From Fusibacter bizertensis (GTDB taxonomy: Bacteria; Bacillota; Clostridia; Peptostreptococcales; Acidaminobacteraceae), in assembly GCF_029914245.1 (NCBI RefSeq), contig NZ_JARYZI010000013.1, positions 1 through 64,000 on the forward strand: DNA of 64,000 nt. The letters are read 5' to 3'. The notes under the pieces were generated by a model. The model did not search any database and was not told the DNA's origin. It saw nothing but the letters and a program-made list of their open reading frames with translations. Each line of letters begins with the position of its first letter. Position 1 is the stretch's first letter. A program made the position numbers and the translations under genes. Below are positions 19,627 to 28,743 of this stretch, piece by piece.

Positions 19627-20556
19627 ATGGTTGTTACGGTTACTTTAAATCCAGCGATAGATAAAACGATTGAGATAACGAGCTTTGAAATTGGTGAACT
19701 CAATAAAGTCGAGAATAGTATTCAAGATCCAGGAGGTAAAGGCATCAACGTTTCAAAAGTAATAGAATCTTTAGGTGGAAAAAGTGTTGCTACGGGCTTT
19801 TTAGGAGGCAGTGCTGGTCAATATATCAAAAGTGCATTACAGAAACTACAGATAAATAATGATTTTATAGAAATTCAAAATGAAACCAGAACAAATCTAA
19901 AAATATTTGATCGAACAAGTTCAGATACGACTGAGATTAACGAGCCTGGTCCATATGTTAACGCCTTAGAAGTAGAAGCTCTGCTTGAAAAAGTAGCAAG
20001 TTTGTTAAGTGATAATGATATATTGGTGATCTCTGGGAGCGCGCCAAAATCAATTCATGAAAGTATTTACAGTGATTTAGTTTTAATAGGTAAAAAGAAG
20101 GGGACTAGCGTTTTTTTAGATGCTTCAGGTAAAGCGTTTGAAAGTGGTATTCAGGCTAAGCCAGATTATATTAAACCTAACAGACATGAACTTGAGCTTT
20201 ATTTTGACCATGCAATTCCAGATGATGCAGCACTTGTAAAGGCAGGCAAACATTTTTTAGATTTGGGAATTCCTCATGTGTTTGTATCTCTAGGAAAAGA
20301 GGGGGCATTTTATTGCGATAAAGAATTGGCTTATAGGATGTTACCACTTAAGATTGATGCACATAGTAGTGTTGGAGCAGGGGATGCATTTGTAGGTGCT
20401 TTTGTGTATGCCCTGGATCATGGCCTTTCACTTGATGAGATGTTAAGGCTTGCGGTTGCAACGAGTGCAGGTGCTGTGATGACCGTAGGTACAAAACCGA
20501 TGAATGTAGAGTGGATCATGAATCAACTCGACCGCATAGAAATCGTGATGTGTTAA
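19627..20556 (+). CDS. PfkB-family sugar phosphate kinase (1-phosphofructokinase / tagatose-6-P kinase type)
   Basis: 309 aa. Typical of the FruK/LacC branch: VTLNPAIDKTI at the N terminus, the DPGGKGINVSKV substrate site and the C-terminal GAGDAFVGAF motif with the catalytic Asp. It would phosphorylate a ketose monophosphate to the bisphosphate. The start follows the PTS stop by 1 bp, so it is in the same operon. Whether it takes fructose-1-P or tagatose-6-P cannot be read from the sequence; no aldolase gene lies beside it. Confidence 0.85.
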   Translation: MVVTVTLNPAIDKTIEITSFEIGELNKVENSIQDPGGKGINVSKVIESLGGKSVATGFLGGSAGQYIKSALQKLQINNDFIEIQNETRTNLKIFDRTSSDTTEINEPGPYVNALEVEALLEKVASLLSDNDILVISGSAPKSIHESIYSDLVLIGKKKGTSVFLDASGKAFESGIQAKPDYIKPNRHELELYFDHAIPDDAALVKAGKHFLDLGIPHVFVSLGKEGAFYCDKELAYRMLPLKIDAHSSVGAGDAFVGAFVYALDHGLSLDEMLRLAVATSAGAVMTVGTKPMNVEWIMNQLDRIEIVMC

Positions 20557-20584
20557 TAATACGTGTTTAAGAATGGAGAATATT

Positions 20585-21844
20585 ATGAAAACAAGAGCAG
20601 TGAGAATGTACGGTAAAGATGACCTTAGATTAGAAGAGTTTGATCTTCCCGAAATGAAAGAGGATGAAATACTAGTGAAAGTGGTTTCAGATAGTATCTG
20701 TATGTCAACATATAAAGCCGTTAAACAAGGTAATAAGCATAAGAGAGTACCTGAAAATGTAGCAGAGCATCCGGTAATTGTAGGGCATGAAATGGCAGGT
20801 GTAATTGTAGAAGTCGGTGCAAAACATCAAGATAAGTTTAAGGCTGGTATGAAATTTTCACTTCAACCGGCACTTAACTATAATGGTAGTCCGTATGCAC
20901 CAGGGTATTCTTATGAGTACTTCGGTGGCAATGCAACTTACAACATTATTCCGCCAGAAGTTATGGAATTAGGATGTTTGTTAGTTTATGATGGCGATAG
21001 CTATTATGGCGCATCGCTTGGTGAACCAATGTCTTGTATCATTGGTGGTTACCATGCCAACTACCATACAGTGCCTTATAAATATGAACATATTATGGGG
21101 ACAAAAAAAGGTGGAAATATAGCAATCTTAGGTGGCGCAGGACCAATGGGACTGGGTGCTGTCGATTATGCGCTAGCAATTGAAAACAAACCTTCTAAGA
21201 TCGTGGTAACTGACATCAGTGATGATAGACTTGCAAGAGCTGCAAAGTTCATCACACCAGAAAAGGCTGCTAAAGTGGGTGTTGAACTATTATATGTAAA
21301 TACTGCAAACTATGACGATCCAATCGCCCATCTTAAAGGCTTAACTGATGGTCATGGCTATGATGATGTATTTGTTTATGCACCAGTTGTGCCACTTGTT
21401 GAACAGGGGGATCAACTTTTAGCATATGATGGATGTATGAATTTCTTTGCTGGTCCAACAGACACTAAGTTTACAGGTCCAATAAATCTTTACAATGTGC
21501 ACTATAATAACACTCATATTATGGGATCAACAGGTGGGAACACAGAAGATTTAATTGAAGCTTTGGATATGTCTGCTAAAAATTTAATCAATCCATCTGT
21601 TATGTTGACACATATTGGTGGACTTGACTGTACCATTGATGCAGTTATGGATTTACCAAATATCCCTGGGGGTAAAAAACTAGTTTATAACCATATTAAT
21701 ATGCCTTTAACAGCAATTGATGATTTTGAAAAACTAGGAGAAACAGATCCACTCTTCAAGAAATTGCATGAACTGGTTGAAAAGCATAGTGGACTTTGGA
21801 ATGCTGAAGCAGAATCATATTTATTAGCACATTTTAACGTATAA
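20585..21844 (+). CDS. Zinc-dependent MDR dehydrogenase, SorE-like (sugar phosphate)
   Basis: 419 aa, longer than the common ~350-aa polyol dehydrogenases and most like L-sorbose-1-phosphate reductase SorE. It shows the GHEMAGVIVEVG zinc-binding motif and a Rossmann GGAGPMGLGAVDYA motif. It should interconvert a hexitol phosphate and a ketose phosphate with NAD(P). Placed after the PfkB kinase, it may replace mannitol-1-phosphate dehydrogenase in this pathway. ATG 20585 is chosen over 20573 because GGAG stands 6 nt upstream. Confidence 0.8.
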   Translation: MKTRAVRMYGKDDLRLEEFDLPEMKEDEILVKVVSDSICMSTYKAVKQGNKHKRVPENVAEHPVIVGHEMAGVIVEVGAKHQDKFKAGMKFSLQPALNYNGSPYAPGYSYEYFGGNATYNIIPPEVMELGCLLVYDGDSYYGASLGEPMSCIIGGYHANYHTVPYKYEHIMGTKKGGNIAILGGAGPMGLGAVDYALAIENKPSKIVVTDISDDRLARAAKFITPEKAAKVGVELLYVNTANYDDPIAHLKGLTDGHGYDDVFVYAPVVPLVEQGDQLLAYDGCMNFFAGPTDTKFTGPINLYNVHYNNTHIMGSTGGNTEDLIEALDMSAKNLINPSVMLTHIGGLDCTIDAVMDLPNIPGGKKLVYNHINMPLTAIDDFEKLGETDPLFKKLHELVEKHSGLWNAEAESYLLAHFNV

Positions 21845-21883
21845 AGGTAAATAAGAGGTAATAAAAAATAAGGAGAAAATACG

Positions 21884-22147
21884 ATGAAAGTATATGAATT
21901 TGTTCTAAATAATACACATGGTCTACATGCGAGACCTGCTGGACTTTTTGTACAAGCTTGTAGTAAATTTCAATCATCTGTAGCACTACACAAAGGCGAT
22001 GTAAAAGTCAACGGCAAAAGTATGTTAGGAATCATGAAAATAGCGGCATCAAAAGGGGACGAACTTAAAATTGAGATTGAAGGTGCAGATGAGTCTGAAG
22101 CACTTGAAGCGCTAAAGCAATTAATTGACAACAATTTTGACGAATAA
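21884..22147 (+). CDS. ptsH: HPr phosphocarrier protein
   Basis: 87 aa. His15 in THGLHARPAG accepts phosphate from enzyme I, and Ser46 in NGKSMLGIM is the HPr kinase site, so both PTS transfer and CcpA-type signalling are possible. It ends the hexitol cluster, preceded by AAGGAGAA. No enzyme I gene is in the window. This copy may be pathway-dedicated. Confidence 0.92.
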   Translation: MKVYEFVLNNTHGLHARPAGLFVQACSKFQSSVALHKGDVKVNGKSMLGIMKIAASKGDELKIEIEGADESEALEALKQLIDNNFDE

Positions 22148-22227
22148 AAGATTTGTCAATGACAAACAAAGCTTTTTAGTTGTAAATAATTACTAGTGAG
22201 TGTTATATTGGGGTTGAGGTGAATAAT

Positions 22228-22527
22228 ATGAGTATGAATATCCCAATTGAACTCAAAACAGGTTTTTTTCAACTTGAACAAGGGATTATCAAATTTGATA
22301 ATCATGCCAAACAAATTCAGATTGAACTTGTTGATCAAAGAGCAGCAATAATTATAGAATTTAGCAGTATTCACCGTGTGATTTATAACCCCTACTCCAA
22401 GTATGAACTGGAGATACAGACAACACTTGATAACTATATAGGTTATTTGAAAAAAGAATCTGTTCAGAGAGGGGTTATCGATTTTCTGAAAATTGAGTTT
22501 GCTGATAAATTTAAAGAAATAAACTAG
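22228..22527 (+). CDS. Hypothetical protein, 99 aa
   Basis: Not recognised. Soluble, mixed charge, no membrane segment; the middle (IIIEFSSIHRVIYNPYSKYE) looks like beta strands followed by an amphipathic helix. ATG 22228 is chosen with AGGTGA 5 nt upstream. It has its own possible promoter (TTGTAA, 18 bp, TATATT at about 22184-22213) and ends tail to tail with the ung gene, overlapping by 4 bp. Confidence 0.55.
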   Translation: MSMNIPIELKTGFFQLEQGIIKFDNHAKQIQIELVDQRAAIIIEFSSIHRVIYNPYSKYELEIQTTLDNYIGYLKKESVQRGVIDFLKIEFADKFKEIN

Positions 22528-23192
22528 AGCGTCCAGTCAATGGGCGCTTTTCCTTTTGAAAGTAAAAATTCATTAGTTTTTGAAAATGGTTTGCTACCAT
22601 AAAATCCTCTATAAACAGAAAGGGGACTAGGGTGAGGCGCAGTTAAAATAAGGTGATGTTTGTTGGTAATAAGCTTTGCTTTTGTCTGAGCTGGTTTTCC
22701 CCATAGCCAAAAAACAACAGGATCTTCCTTTTCGTTGATGCATCTAATGACTTGATCTGTAAAGGTTTCCCATCCTTTTTTACGGTGTGAGTTTGCTTCG
22801 TGTGCCCTTACAGTTAAAACTGTATTGAGAAGTAATACACCTTGGTCAGCCCATGATTTTAGGTAGCCGTGATTTGGTATAGGAACCGACATGTCATCGT
22901 GAAGTTCTTTATAGATGTTAACAAGTGAAGGTGGAGCAGGGATACCAGGTTTCACACTAAACGAAAGACCATGTGCCTGACCTACACCATGGTAGGGGTC
23001 TTGCCCTAAAAGTACAACTTTGATATCTTTGTAGCTTGTATAGTGGAATGCGTTGAAAATATCATTTTTATCAGGATAAATTGTTTTTGTATGATATTCA
23101 TCGGTGATAAAACGGTTTAGTGCCTGATAATAGTCCTTTTTGAATTCCTCCGAGAGAATCTCGTTCCAATCGTTATGAAATTTATGCAACAT
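22524..23192 (-). CDS. ung: Uracil-DNA glycosylase, family 1
   Basis: 222 aa. It has the water-activating loop GQDPYHGVGQAHGLSFSV with the catalytic Asp, and the HPSPLS loop with the catalytic His. It removes uracil from DNA to start base-excision repair. The gene stands alone and has a GGAGG site upstream. Confidence 0.96.
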   Translation of the reverse strand: MLHKFHNDWNEILSEEFKKDYYQALNRFITDEYHTKTIYPDKNDIFNAFHYTSYKDIKVVLLGQDPYHGVGQAHGLSFSVKPGIPAPPSLVNIYKELHDDMSVPIPNHGYLKSWADQGVLLLNTVLTVRAHEANSHRKKGWETFTDQVIRCINEKEDPVVFWLWGKPAQTKAKLITNKHHLILTAPHPSPLSVYRGFYGSKPFSKTNEFLLSKGKAPIDWTL

Positions 23193-23338
23193 AATTCCTC
23201 CAGTTTACCTCATAGATAAATAATATATAATTACAATTAAGTCTAGCATAAGCTAATAGACTGCGCAATAAATGGAAAAAATATCATGTATTTAGCTTCG
23301 AGATGTTCTAAAATAAAATTAGAGATCTCGGAGGTTGT

Positions 23339-24184
23339 ATGCAAATGGATGTCCTTAGTCAATTTCAAAATTCTATAGAATATATTGAGAAAAGGTTGGT
23401 AGAGCCTATAAAACTTGAACAAGTTGCGTCAGAAGCTTGTATGTGTTTGTCTTCTTACTATGCACTTTTTAAAGCGCTTACACATTTTACGCTTAAAGAA
23501 TATATTCGCAAGAGAAGGTTAACAGAAGCCGCCTCGGAGCTGGTGTATTCTAAACAAACGGTACTTGAGATTGCACTTAAATATCAGTATGAGACGTATG
23601 AAGCGTTCTCACGCGCATTTAAGTTGATGTATGGACTCTCACCAACACTGTATAGAAAGACTGGTATTTTTGTAGCGGCGTATCCACGCCTTAAAATTAT
23701 CCATATTGATGAAAGTGAAGGTATAAAACTGATGAGTTATGAAATGAATAAAGAACATATTATTGAAGATATTGAACGTGTCCAGACAGGGTATATTATG
23801 GATGTTGATGTGGATCACTTTATAAGTGTAAATGAGAATTATGGTAGAGATGGTGGCGATAAGGTCTTGGTAGAAGTACCAAGACGGATTAAAAAACTTC
23901 TAAAGAGTAAGGCGATTGAATCAGAAGTGATGCGATTTGGAGGCGATGAATTTATCATCGTCTTTAACCAGATGACGAAAACTGAAATAGAAGCCTTAGC
24001 AGAAGAAATATTAGCCCAATTTGCTACGCCGATTCTCTATAAAACGGATGAAATAAAGATTACAGTAACGATTGGCATCGTACCAATCCATCACGGTGAT
24101 AATGCTGAAGTATATATTGATCAAGTGAATGCAACGATGATTAATGCAAAAAAAATGGGCCGTAACACACATCAAATGCTTTAA
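23339..24184 (+). CDS. AraC-type DNA-binding domain fused to GGDEF
   Basis: 281 aa. Residues ~5-110 form an AraC/XylS double HTH (ISIDEL-like start IEKRLVEPIKLEQVA, second helix pair VLEIALKYQYETYEAFSRAF, then YGLSPTLYRK). Residues ~125-281 form a GGDEF domain with an intact FGGDEF signature and no RxxD inhibitory site. The fusion puts a DNA-binding module and a c-di-GMP synthase on one chain without a receiver or sensor domain. It could be a promoter-bound cyclase or a regulator that uses the GGDEF fold as a nucleotide sensor. An inverted repeat CGAGAT/ATCTCG (23299-23330) ends at the GGAGG site. Confidence 0.85.
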   Translation: MQMDVLSQFQNSIEYIEKRLVEPIKLEQVASEACMCLSSYYALFKALTHFTLKEYIRKRRLTEAASELVYSKQTVLEIALKYQYETYEAFSRAFKLMYGLSPTLYRKTGIFVAAYPRLKIIHIDESEGIKLMSYEMNKEHIIEDIERVQTGYIMDVDVDHFISVNENYGRDGGDKVLVEVPRRIKKLLKSKAIESEVMRFGGDEFIIVFNQMTKTEIEALAEEILAQFATPILYKTDEIKITVTIGIVPIHHGDNAEVYIDQVNATMINAKKMGRNTHQML

Positions 24185-24270
24185 TAAAGATATTAAGTAG
24201 CACTCTAAATTATAATGGGTATATAATAGTGATAGCTATATGATGACCAATATTACTCCGGGAGGTTAAA

Positions 24271-24966
24271 ATGTCTGAAAAGAAAAAAATACTCATGGTA
24301 GATGATGAAGTTCACATACGAGAGATCATGAAAGAATACATGACGATAGGAGATTTTCAACTAACAGAGGCTGGAGATGGACTTGAAGCGATAAAACTAT
24401 TAGAAACCCAAACTTATGATTTGATTATCCTAGATGTGATGATGCCAAAGCTCGATGGCTGGAGCACTCTGAGAGAGATTAGAAAAAAAGGAAAACAACC
24501 AGTGATTATGCTTACCGCTAGAGGGGAAGAATATGATAAACTCCTTGGGTTTGAATTAGGTGTCGATGATTATGTTGTCAAACCATTTAGCCCACGCGAG
24601 CTGCTGGCACGAATGAAAGCCGTTATTGCAAGAACACAGGTAGAAGTTTCAACTTCTAATGCTCAGATTGTTTTTGAGCCTTTGGTATTGGATGCCGATG
24701 CAAGAACGATAGAAATTTCTGGCACACGGTTAAGTTTGACACCAAAAGAATACGAACTTTTACAGTTTTTAATGCAAAATCCTAAAATTGCCTTTTCAAG
24801 AGAGCAACTTCTAACCTCTGTTTGGGGATATGATTTTTATGGAGATGATAGAACTGTAGATACGCATATCAAGATGGTAAGAGAACATATGGGTGACCTA
24901 CGTAACTGGATTGTTACAGTATGGGGTGTCGGTTATAAATTTGATCCTGTAGTGATAGAAAAATAA
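24271..24966 (+). CDS. OmpR/PhoB-family response regulator
   Basis: 231 aa. Receiver domain with the acidic pair in VDDE, phospho-Asp in LDVMMP and Lys in VKPFSP; C-terminal winged helix (LSLTPKEYELLQFL, DDRTVDTHIKMVREH). AGGTTAAA-type spacing places a GGGAGG ribosome site just before the ATG. It ends 10 bp before the histidine kinase gene, its obvious partner. Confidence 0.93.
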   Translation: MSEKKKILMVDDEVHIREIMKEYMTIGDFQLTEAGDGLEAIKLLETQTYDLIILDVMMPKLDGWSTLREIRKKGKQPVIMLTARGEEYDKLLGFELGVDDYVVKPFSPRELLARMKAVIARTQVEVSTSNAQIVFEPLVLDADARTIEISGTRLSLTPKEYELLQFLMQNPKIAFSREQLLTSVWGYDFYGDDRTVDTHIKMVREHMGDLRNWIVTVWGVGYKFDPVVIEK

Positions 24967-24976
24967 TGGGGGAAAT

Positions 24977-26386
24977 ATGAAGAGTATCAGGGGGAAACTT
25001 TGGACTTGGCTCATGCTGTTGGTTATCTCTATGTTAGTTATATTATGGCTGTTTCAAGTTGTTTTTTTAGAGCGCTTTTATTATGCCATGCATTTCCAAA
25101 GAACTGAAGATAAAGTCTATGAGGTATCAAAATTAATTGGCGCTACTGGCTCTAGTCAAGCAGGATTAAACGACGATGGCGTCAGAACGAAGATAGAGGA
25201 ACTAACAGAATTAACAGGATTAGGCGTGATGATCCTCGATGGGCAAGGAAGTACATTATATCAGGATAACCTAGCAGTTGAACAGATGTTTAAAAGGTCT
25301 TTATCTGAGTTGGTTAGCCATGTCCTCACAGGCAAAACAGAGATTACAACAGTAGCACATATGCGCTTTGATACTGAATACTGGGTTATGGCTACTCCTG
25401 TTATTGATCAAAAAAGTATAGTAGTAGGGGCGATGATTATCACAGCACCAATTGAACCAGTAGCTGAAACTGCTGAAATAATAAAAAGTCAATTACTTTA
25501 TATCATGTTGATTTTATTGATACTCGCTTCAGCAATTGCACTTGTTGTATCTAAGCAATTCACTAGACCACTGATCAAGATCAGCTTGGCTGCAAAAGAA
25601 ATCGCAAAAGGTAAATTTGATACAAAATGTGAAGTTGCTCAAGATGATGAGATTGGTCAGCTTGCCAAAGATATAGAGGAAATGGGTAAAGAACTCGGTC
25701 AAATCGACGAATTGAGAAAAGATCTTATAGGGAACATTTCACATGAACTCAGAACACCACTTAGTATAATCAAAGGTTATGCGGAAACTTTAAGAGATGT
25801 CACTGGTAACAATCAAGAAAAAAGAGAACTTCAACTCGACATTATTATTAAAGAATCTAACAGGTTAAGCAGTTTGATTGATGATGTACTTAACATGTCT
25901 CAACTTCAGTCGGGTCAATCGATTACTCAAGAGTCTTGTTTTGATATGTTGCCACTATTAGAGGAAATGAAAGCTAGATTCAATGTGATGCATCCTGTGG
26001 AAATTATCTGTGATGTGCATAGGACGCTTGTATTTGCAGATAGGGATAAAATTGAACAAGTTCTTATTAACCTTATAGGCAATGCCATTAACCACGCACA
26101 GACGGAAACAGCGATTAGAATAAGGGTGCTAGAAGCAATGCAGTGCCTGAGAGTTGAAGTCAGTGATGATGGAAAAGGTATACCAGAAAAGTCACGCCTT
26201 CATATATGGGACCGGTTTTATCAACTTGAAGATCAAAACAAGGGTAAACCCATGGGATCAGGACTGGGGCTCGCGATTACCAAAGCACTTCTTTTAGCGC
26301 ATGATGCGAACTTTGGTGTTGAATCTGAACTTGGTGTAGGCACCACTTTTTGGTTTGAACTTAAAACATGTTCATCTAACCAATAG
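24977..26386 (+). CDS. Sensor histidine kinase
   Basis: 469 aa. TM1 (~9-28), extracellular sensor of ~140 residues, TM2 (~172-192), HAMP (~193-245), HisKA with the phospho-His in ISHELRTPLS, and HATPase with N box (NLIGNAINHA), G1 (DDGKGIP) and G2 (GSGLGLAI). It phosphorylates the upstream regulator. The signal is unknown; the layout resembles PhoR/BaeS-type envelope sensors. Confidence 0.93.
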   Translation: MKSIRGKLWTWLMLLVISMLVILWLFQVVFLERFYYAMHFQRTEDKVYEVSKLIGATGSSQAGLNDDGVRTKIEELTELTGLGVMILDGQGSTLYQDNLAVEQMFKRSLSELVSHVLTGKTEITTVAHMRFDTEYWVMATPVIDQKSIVVGAMIITAPIEPVAETAEIIKSQLLYIMLILLILASAIALVVSKQFTRPLIKISLAAKEIAKGKFDTKCEVAQDDEIGQLAKDIEEMGKELGQIDELRKDLIGNISHELRTPLSIIKGYAETLRDVTGNNQEKRELQLDIIIKESNRLSSLIDDVLNMSQLQSGQSITQESCFDMLPLLEEMKARFNVMHPVEIICDVHRTLVFADRDKIEQVLINLIGNAINHAQTETAIRIRVLEAMQCLRVEVSDDGKGIPEKSRLHIWDRFYQLEDQNKGKPMGSGLGLAITKALLLAHDANFGVESELGVGTTFWFELKTCSSNQ

Positions 26387-26461
26387 CAAGCACTCAATGA
26401 CTTGCTGTTACCATAAAATGATAAAGTTAATAAAAAAACAGGAATTTAGTTTTGATATGAT

Positions 26462-26514
26462 ACCTCCTAAGTAGACAAGGTAAATAACCTAATCTACTTA
26501 GGAGGTGTTTTTTT
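26462..26514 (+). terminator. Strong intrinsic terminator
   Basis: Perfect 14-bp stem ACCTCCTAAGTAGA / TCTACTTAGGAGGT with an inner GGTAAATAACC fold and a run of T. Terminates the two-component operon. Confidence 0.9.
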
Positions 26515-26539
26515 ATTTTGCAGAAAATTCAGAAAACGA

Positions 26540-26568
26540 TTGTATTTCTAAAAACATAAGCATATAAT
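26540..26568 (+). promoter_or_regulatory. Promoter of the FadR-type regulator operon
   Basis: TTGTAT (26540-26545), 17 bp, TATAAT (26563-26568). The expected start point is ~7 bp downstream, just before the TGGT-N3-ACCA palindrome. Confidence 0.7.
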
Positions 26569-26580
26569 AATGTCTAAGTT

Positions 26581-26593
26581 GTGGTATTACCAC
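26581..26593 (+). promoter_or_regulatory. GntR/FadR-type operator
   Basis: Perfect palindrome GTGGTATTACCAC, which matches the FadR-subfamily pattern TGGT-N3-ACCA. It lies just after the -10 box and 18 bp before the regulator gene, so autorepression is likely. Confidence 0.7.
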
Positions 26594-26611
26594 AGAAATG
26601 GGAGGCTTACT

Positions 26612-27265
26612 ATGAAATCAGCTGAAACCACTGTAGAGGAAATCTTGGTAGAAAAGATACTGACGAATGTTTATCCGCCGCATACGATGTTACCGCCAGA
26701 GAGAGAATTGGCAGTGCTTTTGAGTTACAGTAGACCTGTAATTCACAAAGCAATTATTAGGCTTGAAGGGAAAGGTCTGGTGACGATTGTACCAAGAAAA
26801 GGCATAAAGGTGAACGATTATTTGACATCAGGTAAGCTTGGACTTTTAGAAAGTTTATATCATATGGATCGAGGCCGTTTTCCTAGTTTGAACAATGCGA
26901 TGCTGGAATTTATCATTAGGAATCTAGAAGCGATGATCAGACAGATCCATAAGATGAGTCCTGTTAAAAGGAAAAAATCATATGACATGATCACTTCTGT
27001 TGAGATCAACATTGGTCATGATGTTTATATATGGGTACATACATTAGCCATGCTCAGTGGCAATCCGATTTATACGATGTTAGTTAATGAATTTCAAATA
27101 GGGATTTTAAATGTCGGCAATGCCGTGGTCAAAGAAAAAGGGGCTTCGGTTATGAAAATTTGGTTGAAGGAGATCGAAGAACTGATGATTGATGAAGCAC
27201 AGGAAATCGGTACAGCATGTTTTGACCGGTTTTATGAACGTATAGAGAATGTCTGGTTAAAATAA
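26612..27265 (+). CDS. GntR-family regulator, FadR-like
   Basis: 217 aa. N-terminal winged HTH (LPPERELAVLLSYSRPVIHKAIIRLEGKGL split over residues ~28-60) and an all-helical C-terminal domain with the FadR-like block LAMLSGNPIYTMLVNEF. ATG 26612 is preferred because GGGAGG lies 6 nt upstream. It precedes the YfcC carrier by 10 bp and its operator overlaps the operon start, so it most likely controls the transport and peptidase genes downstream. The ligand is unknown. Confidence 0.85.
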   Translation: MKSAETTVEEILVEKILTNVYPPHTMLPPERELAVLLSYSRPVIHKAIIRLEGKGLVTIVPRKGIKVNDYLTSGKLGLLESLYHMDRGRFPSLNNAMLEFIIRNLEAMIRQIHKMSPVKRKKSYDMITSVEINIGHDVYIWVHTLAMLSGNPIYTMLVNEFQIGILNVGNAVVKEKGASVMKIWLKEIEELMIDEAQEIGTACFDRFYERIENVWLK

Positions 27266-27275
27266 GGGGGGGAAC

Positions 27276-28667
27276 ATGTCAAAGCAGAAAATTATCGTTA
27301 AAAAACAGAAAAAGGGGCAAGATTATGGCGCTGCAAAAACTTTTATTAGTGCTGCGGTCATATTATTTTTAATGCTGATGCTCACGGGTTTATTGACTTA
27401 TTTTATTCCGGGAGGTGAGTTTGACCCTGAGACCATGATTTTTACAAAGTCACAAACAAGAGGAATTCCAATTGTAACTTGGATTGGGGCGCCTATTTTA
27501 GTGCTCTTTAGTGACTCGGGTGCTCTTGTAATAGCCATTATTATTTTTTTACTTATTATTGGTGGTGCAATTCATGTTTTAAAAGAAACGGGGTTAATCG
27601 AAGGCGTGATACTTGCGATCGTCAAACGATTTGCAAACAATGAAAATTTATTGTTGGCGATGTTGATTTTTGTGTTTATGACACTAGGCGCATTTGTCGG
27701 GGTTTTTGAAGAAGTTGTACCCCTAGTGCCTCTTATCTTAATCCTTGCTAGAAGAATGGGCTGGGATGATGTAACAGGACTAGGCGTTAGTGTACTTGCA
27801 ACAGGACTTGGTTTTGCTGCTGCAGTGACCAATCCATTTACAATAGGTGTTGCCCAGCAACTTGCAGGACTGGTTATTTTCTCGGGTGCACTATTAAGGT
27901 TTTTTGTGTTTATATCTGTTTATGGTGTCTTATTCTTCTTTCTTAAAGGCCATATTAAAAGAAATAGAACAGAGCGTATTGACGCAAAAATACAAGATAC
28001 ATCACATGTACCAGCAAGTGCTTATAAATTTTTTGTCAGTCTGATGTTACTGATGGTTGTCGTTGTTGGTCTGACACCTTTCATCTCATTTTTAAGAGAC
28101 ATTACACTTCCAATTATAGGACTTATATTTTTAATCGCCGGTATTGGAGTAGGGAAAATTGTAAATGGTAGTGGCAAGTGGGTAACTAAGCAGTTTTTCC
28201 AAGGTGCAAAAGAGATGTCACCTGCTATCATACTTATTTTGCTTGCAACAGGGATTAAACACGTGCTTATTGAAGGCCAAATTTTGGGAACAATCTTATA
28301 TGGAATTTCTAACCAACTTCAGAATAAATCGCCGTTATTTGCGCTATTTATGACTTTTTTAGCAGTAATGGGACTTAACTTTTTTATCGGATCAGGGAGT
28401 GCAAAAGCGTTTATATTAATGCCAATTTTGATGCCATTAATGGACCTTTTAGGTATTGGAAGGCAACTGGGTATACTGGCATTTCAATTTGGAGATGGAT
28501 TTTCTAATATTCTATATCCTACCAATGCAGTACTGCTAATCGCACTTGGATTATCACGTATAAGTTATGTAAAGTGGTTAAAATTCATATTGCCACTTCA
28601 AGTAGTCCTATTTGTTTTAGCAATGTTTTGGCTTGCAATCGCATATAGGTTTGGATATGGACTTTGA
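27276..28667 (+). CDS. YfcC-family membrane carrier
   Basis: 463 aa with about 11-12 hydrophobic helices. It belongs to the YfcC group of the DcuC/ArcD-like C4-dicarboxylate or amino-acid carriers: LTYFIPGGEF near the N terminus, GAFVGVFEEVVPLVPL in the middle, and a C-terminal GSGSAKAFILMPILMPL motif. The substrate is not known; the M20 peptidase downstream hints at an amino acid or small peptide. The gene follows the regulator by 10 bp with a GGGGGG site. Confidence 0.85.
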   Translation: MSKQKIIVKKQKKGQDYGAAKTFISAAVILFLMLMLTGLLTYFIPGGEFDPETMIFTKSQTRGIPIVTWIGAPILVLFSDSGALVIAIIIFLLIIGGAIHVLKETGLIEGVILAIVKRFANNENLLLAMLIFVFMTLGAFVGVFEEVVPLVPLILILARRMGWDDVTGLGVSVLATGLGFAAAVTNPFTIGVAQQLAGLVIFSGALLRFFVFISVYGVLFFFLKGHIKRNRTERIDAKIQDTSHVPASAYKFFVSLMLLMVVVVGLTPFISFLRDITLPIIGLIFLIAGIGVGKIVNGSGKWVTKQFFQGAKEMSPAIILILLATGIKHVLIEGQILGTILYGISNQLQNKSPLFALFMTFLAVMGLNFFIGSGSAKAFILMPILMPLMDLLGIGRQLGILAFQFGDGFSNILYPTNAVLLIALGLSRISYVKWLKFILPLQVVLFVLAMFWLAIAYRFGYGL

Positions 28668-28743
28668 TGCGACGTATGTATAAATAGAGATATAGACAAA
28701 TATATATATCGATATAAAAAACGATAAAAAGGGGGAGCAATTT

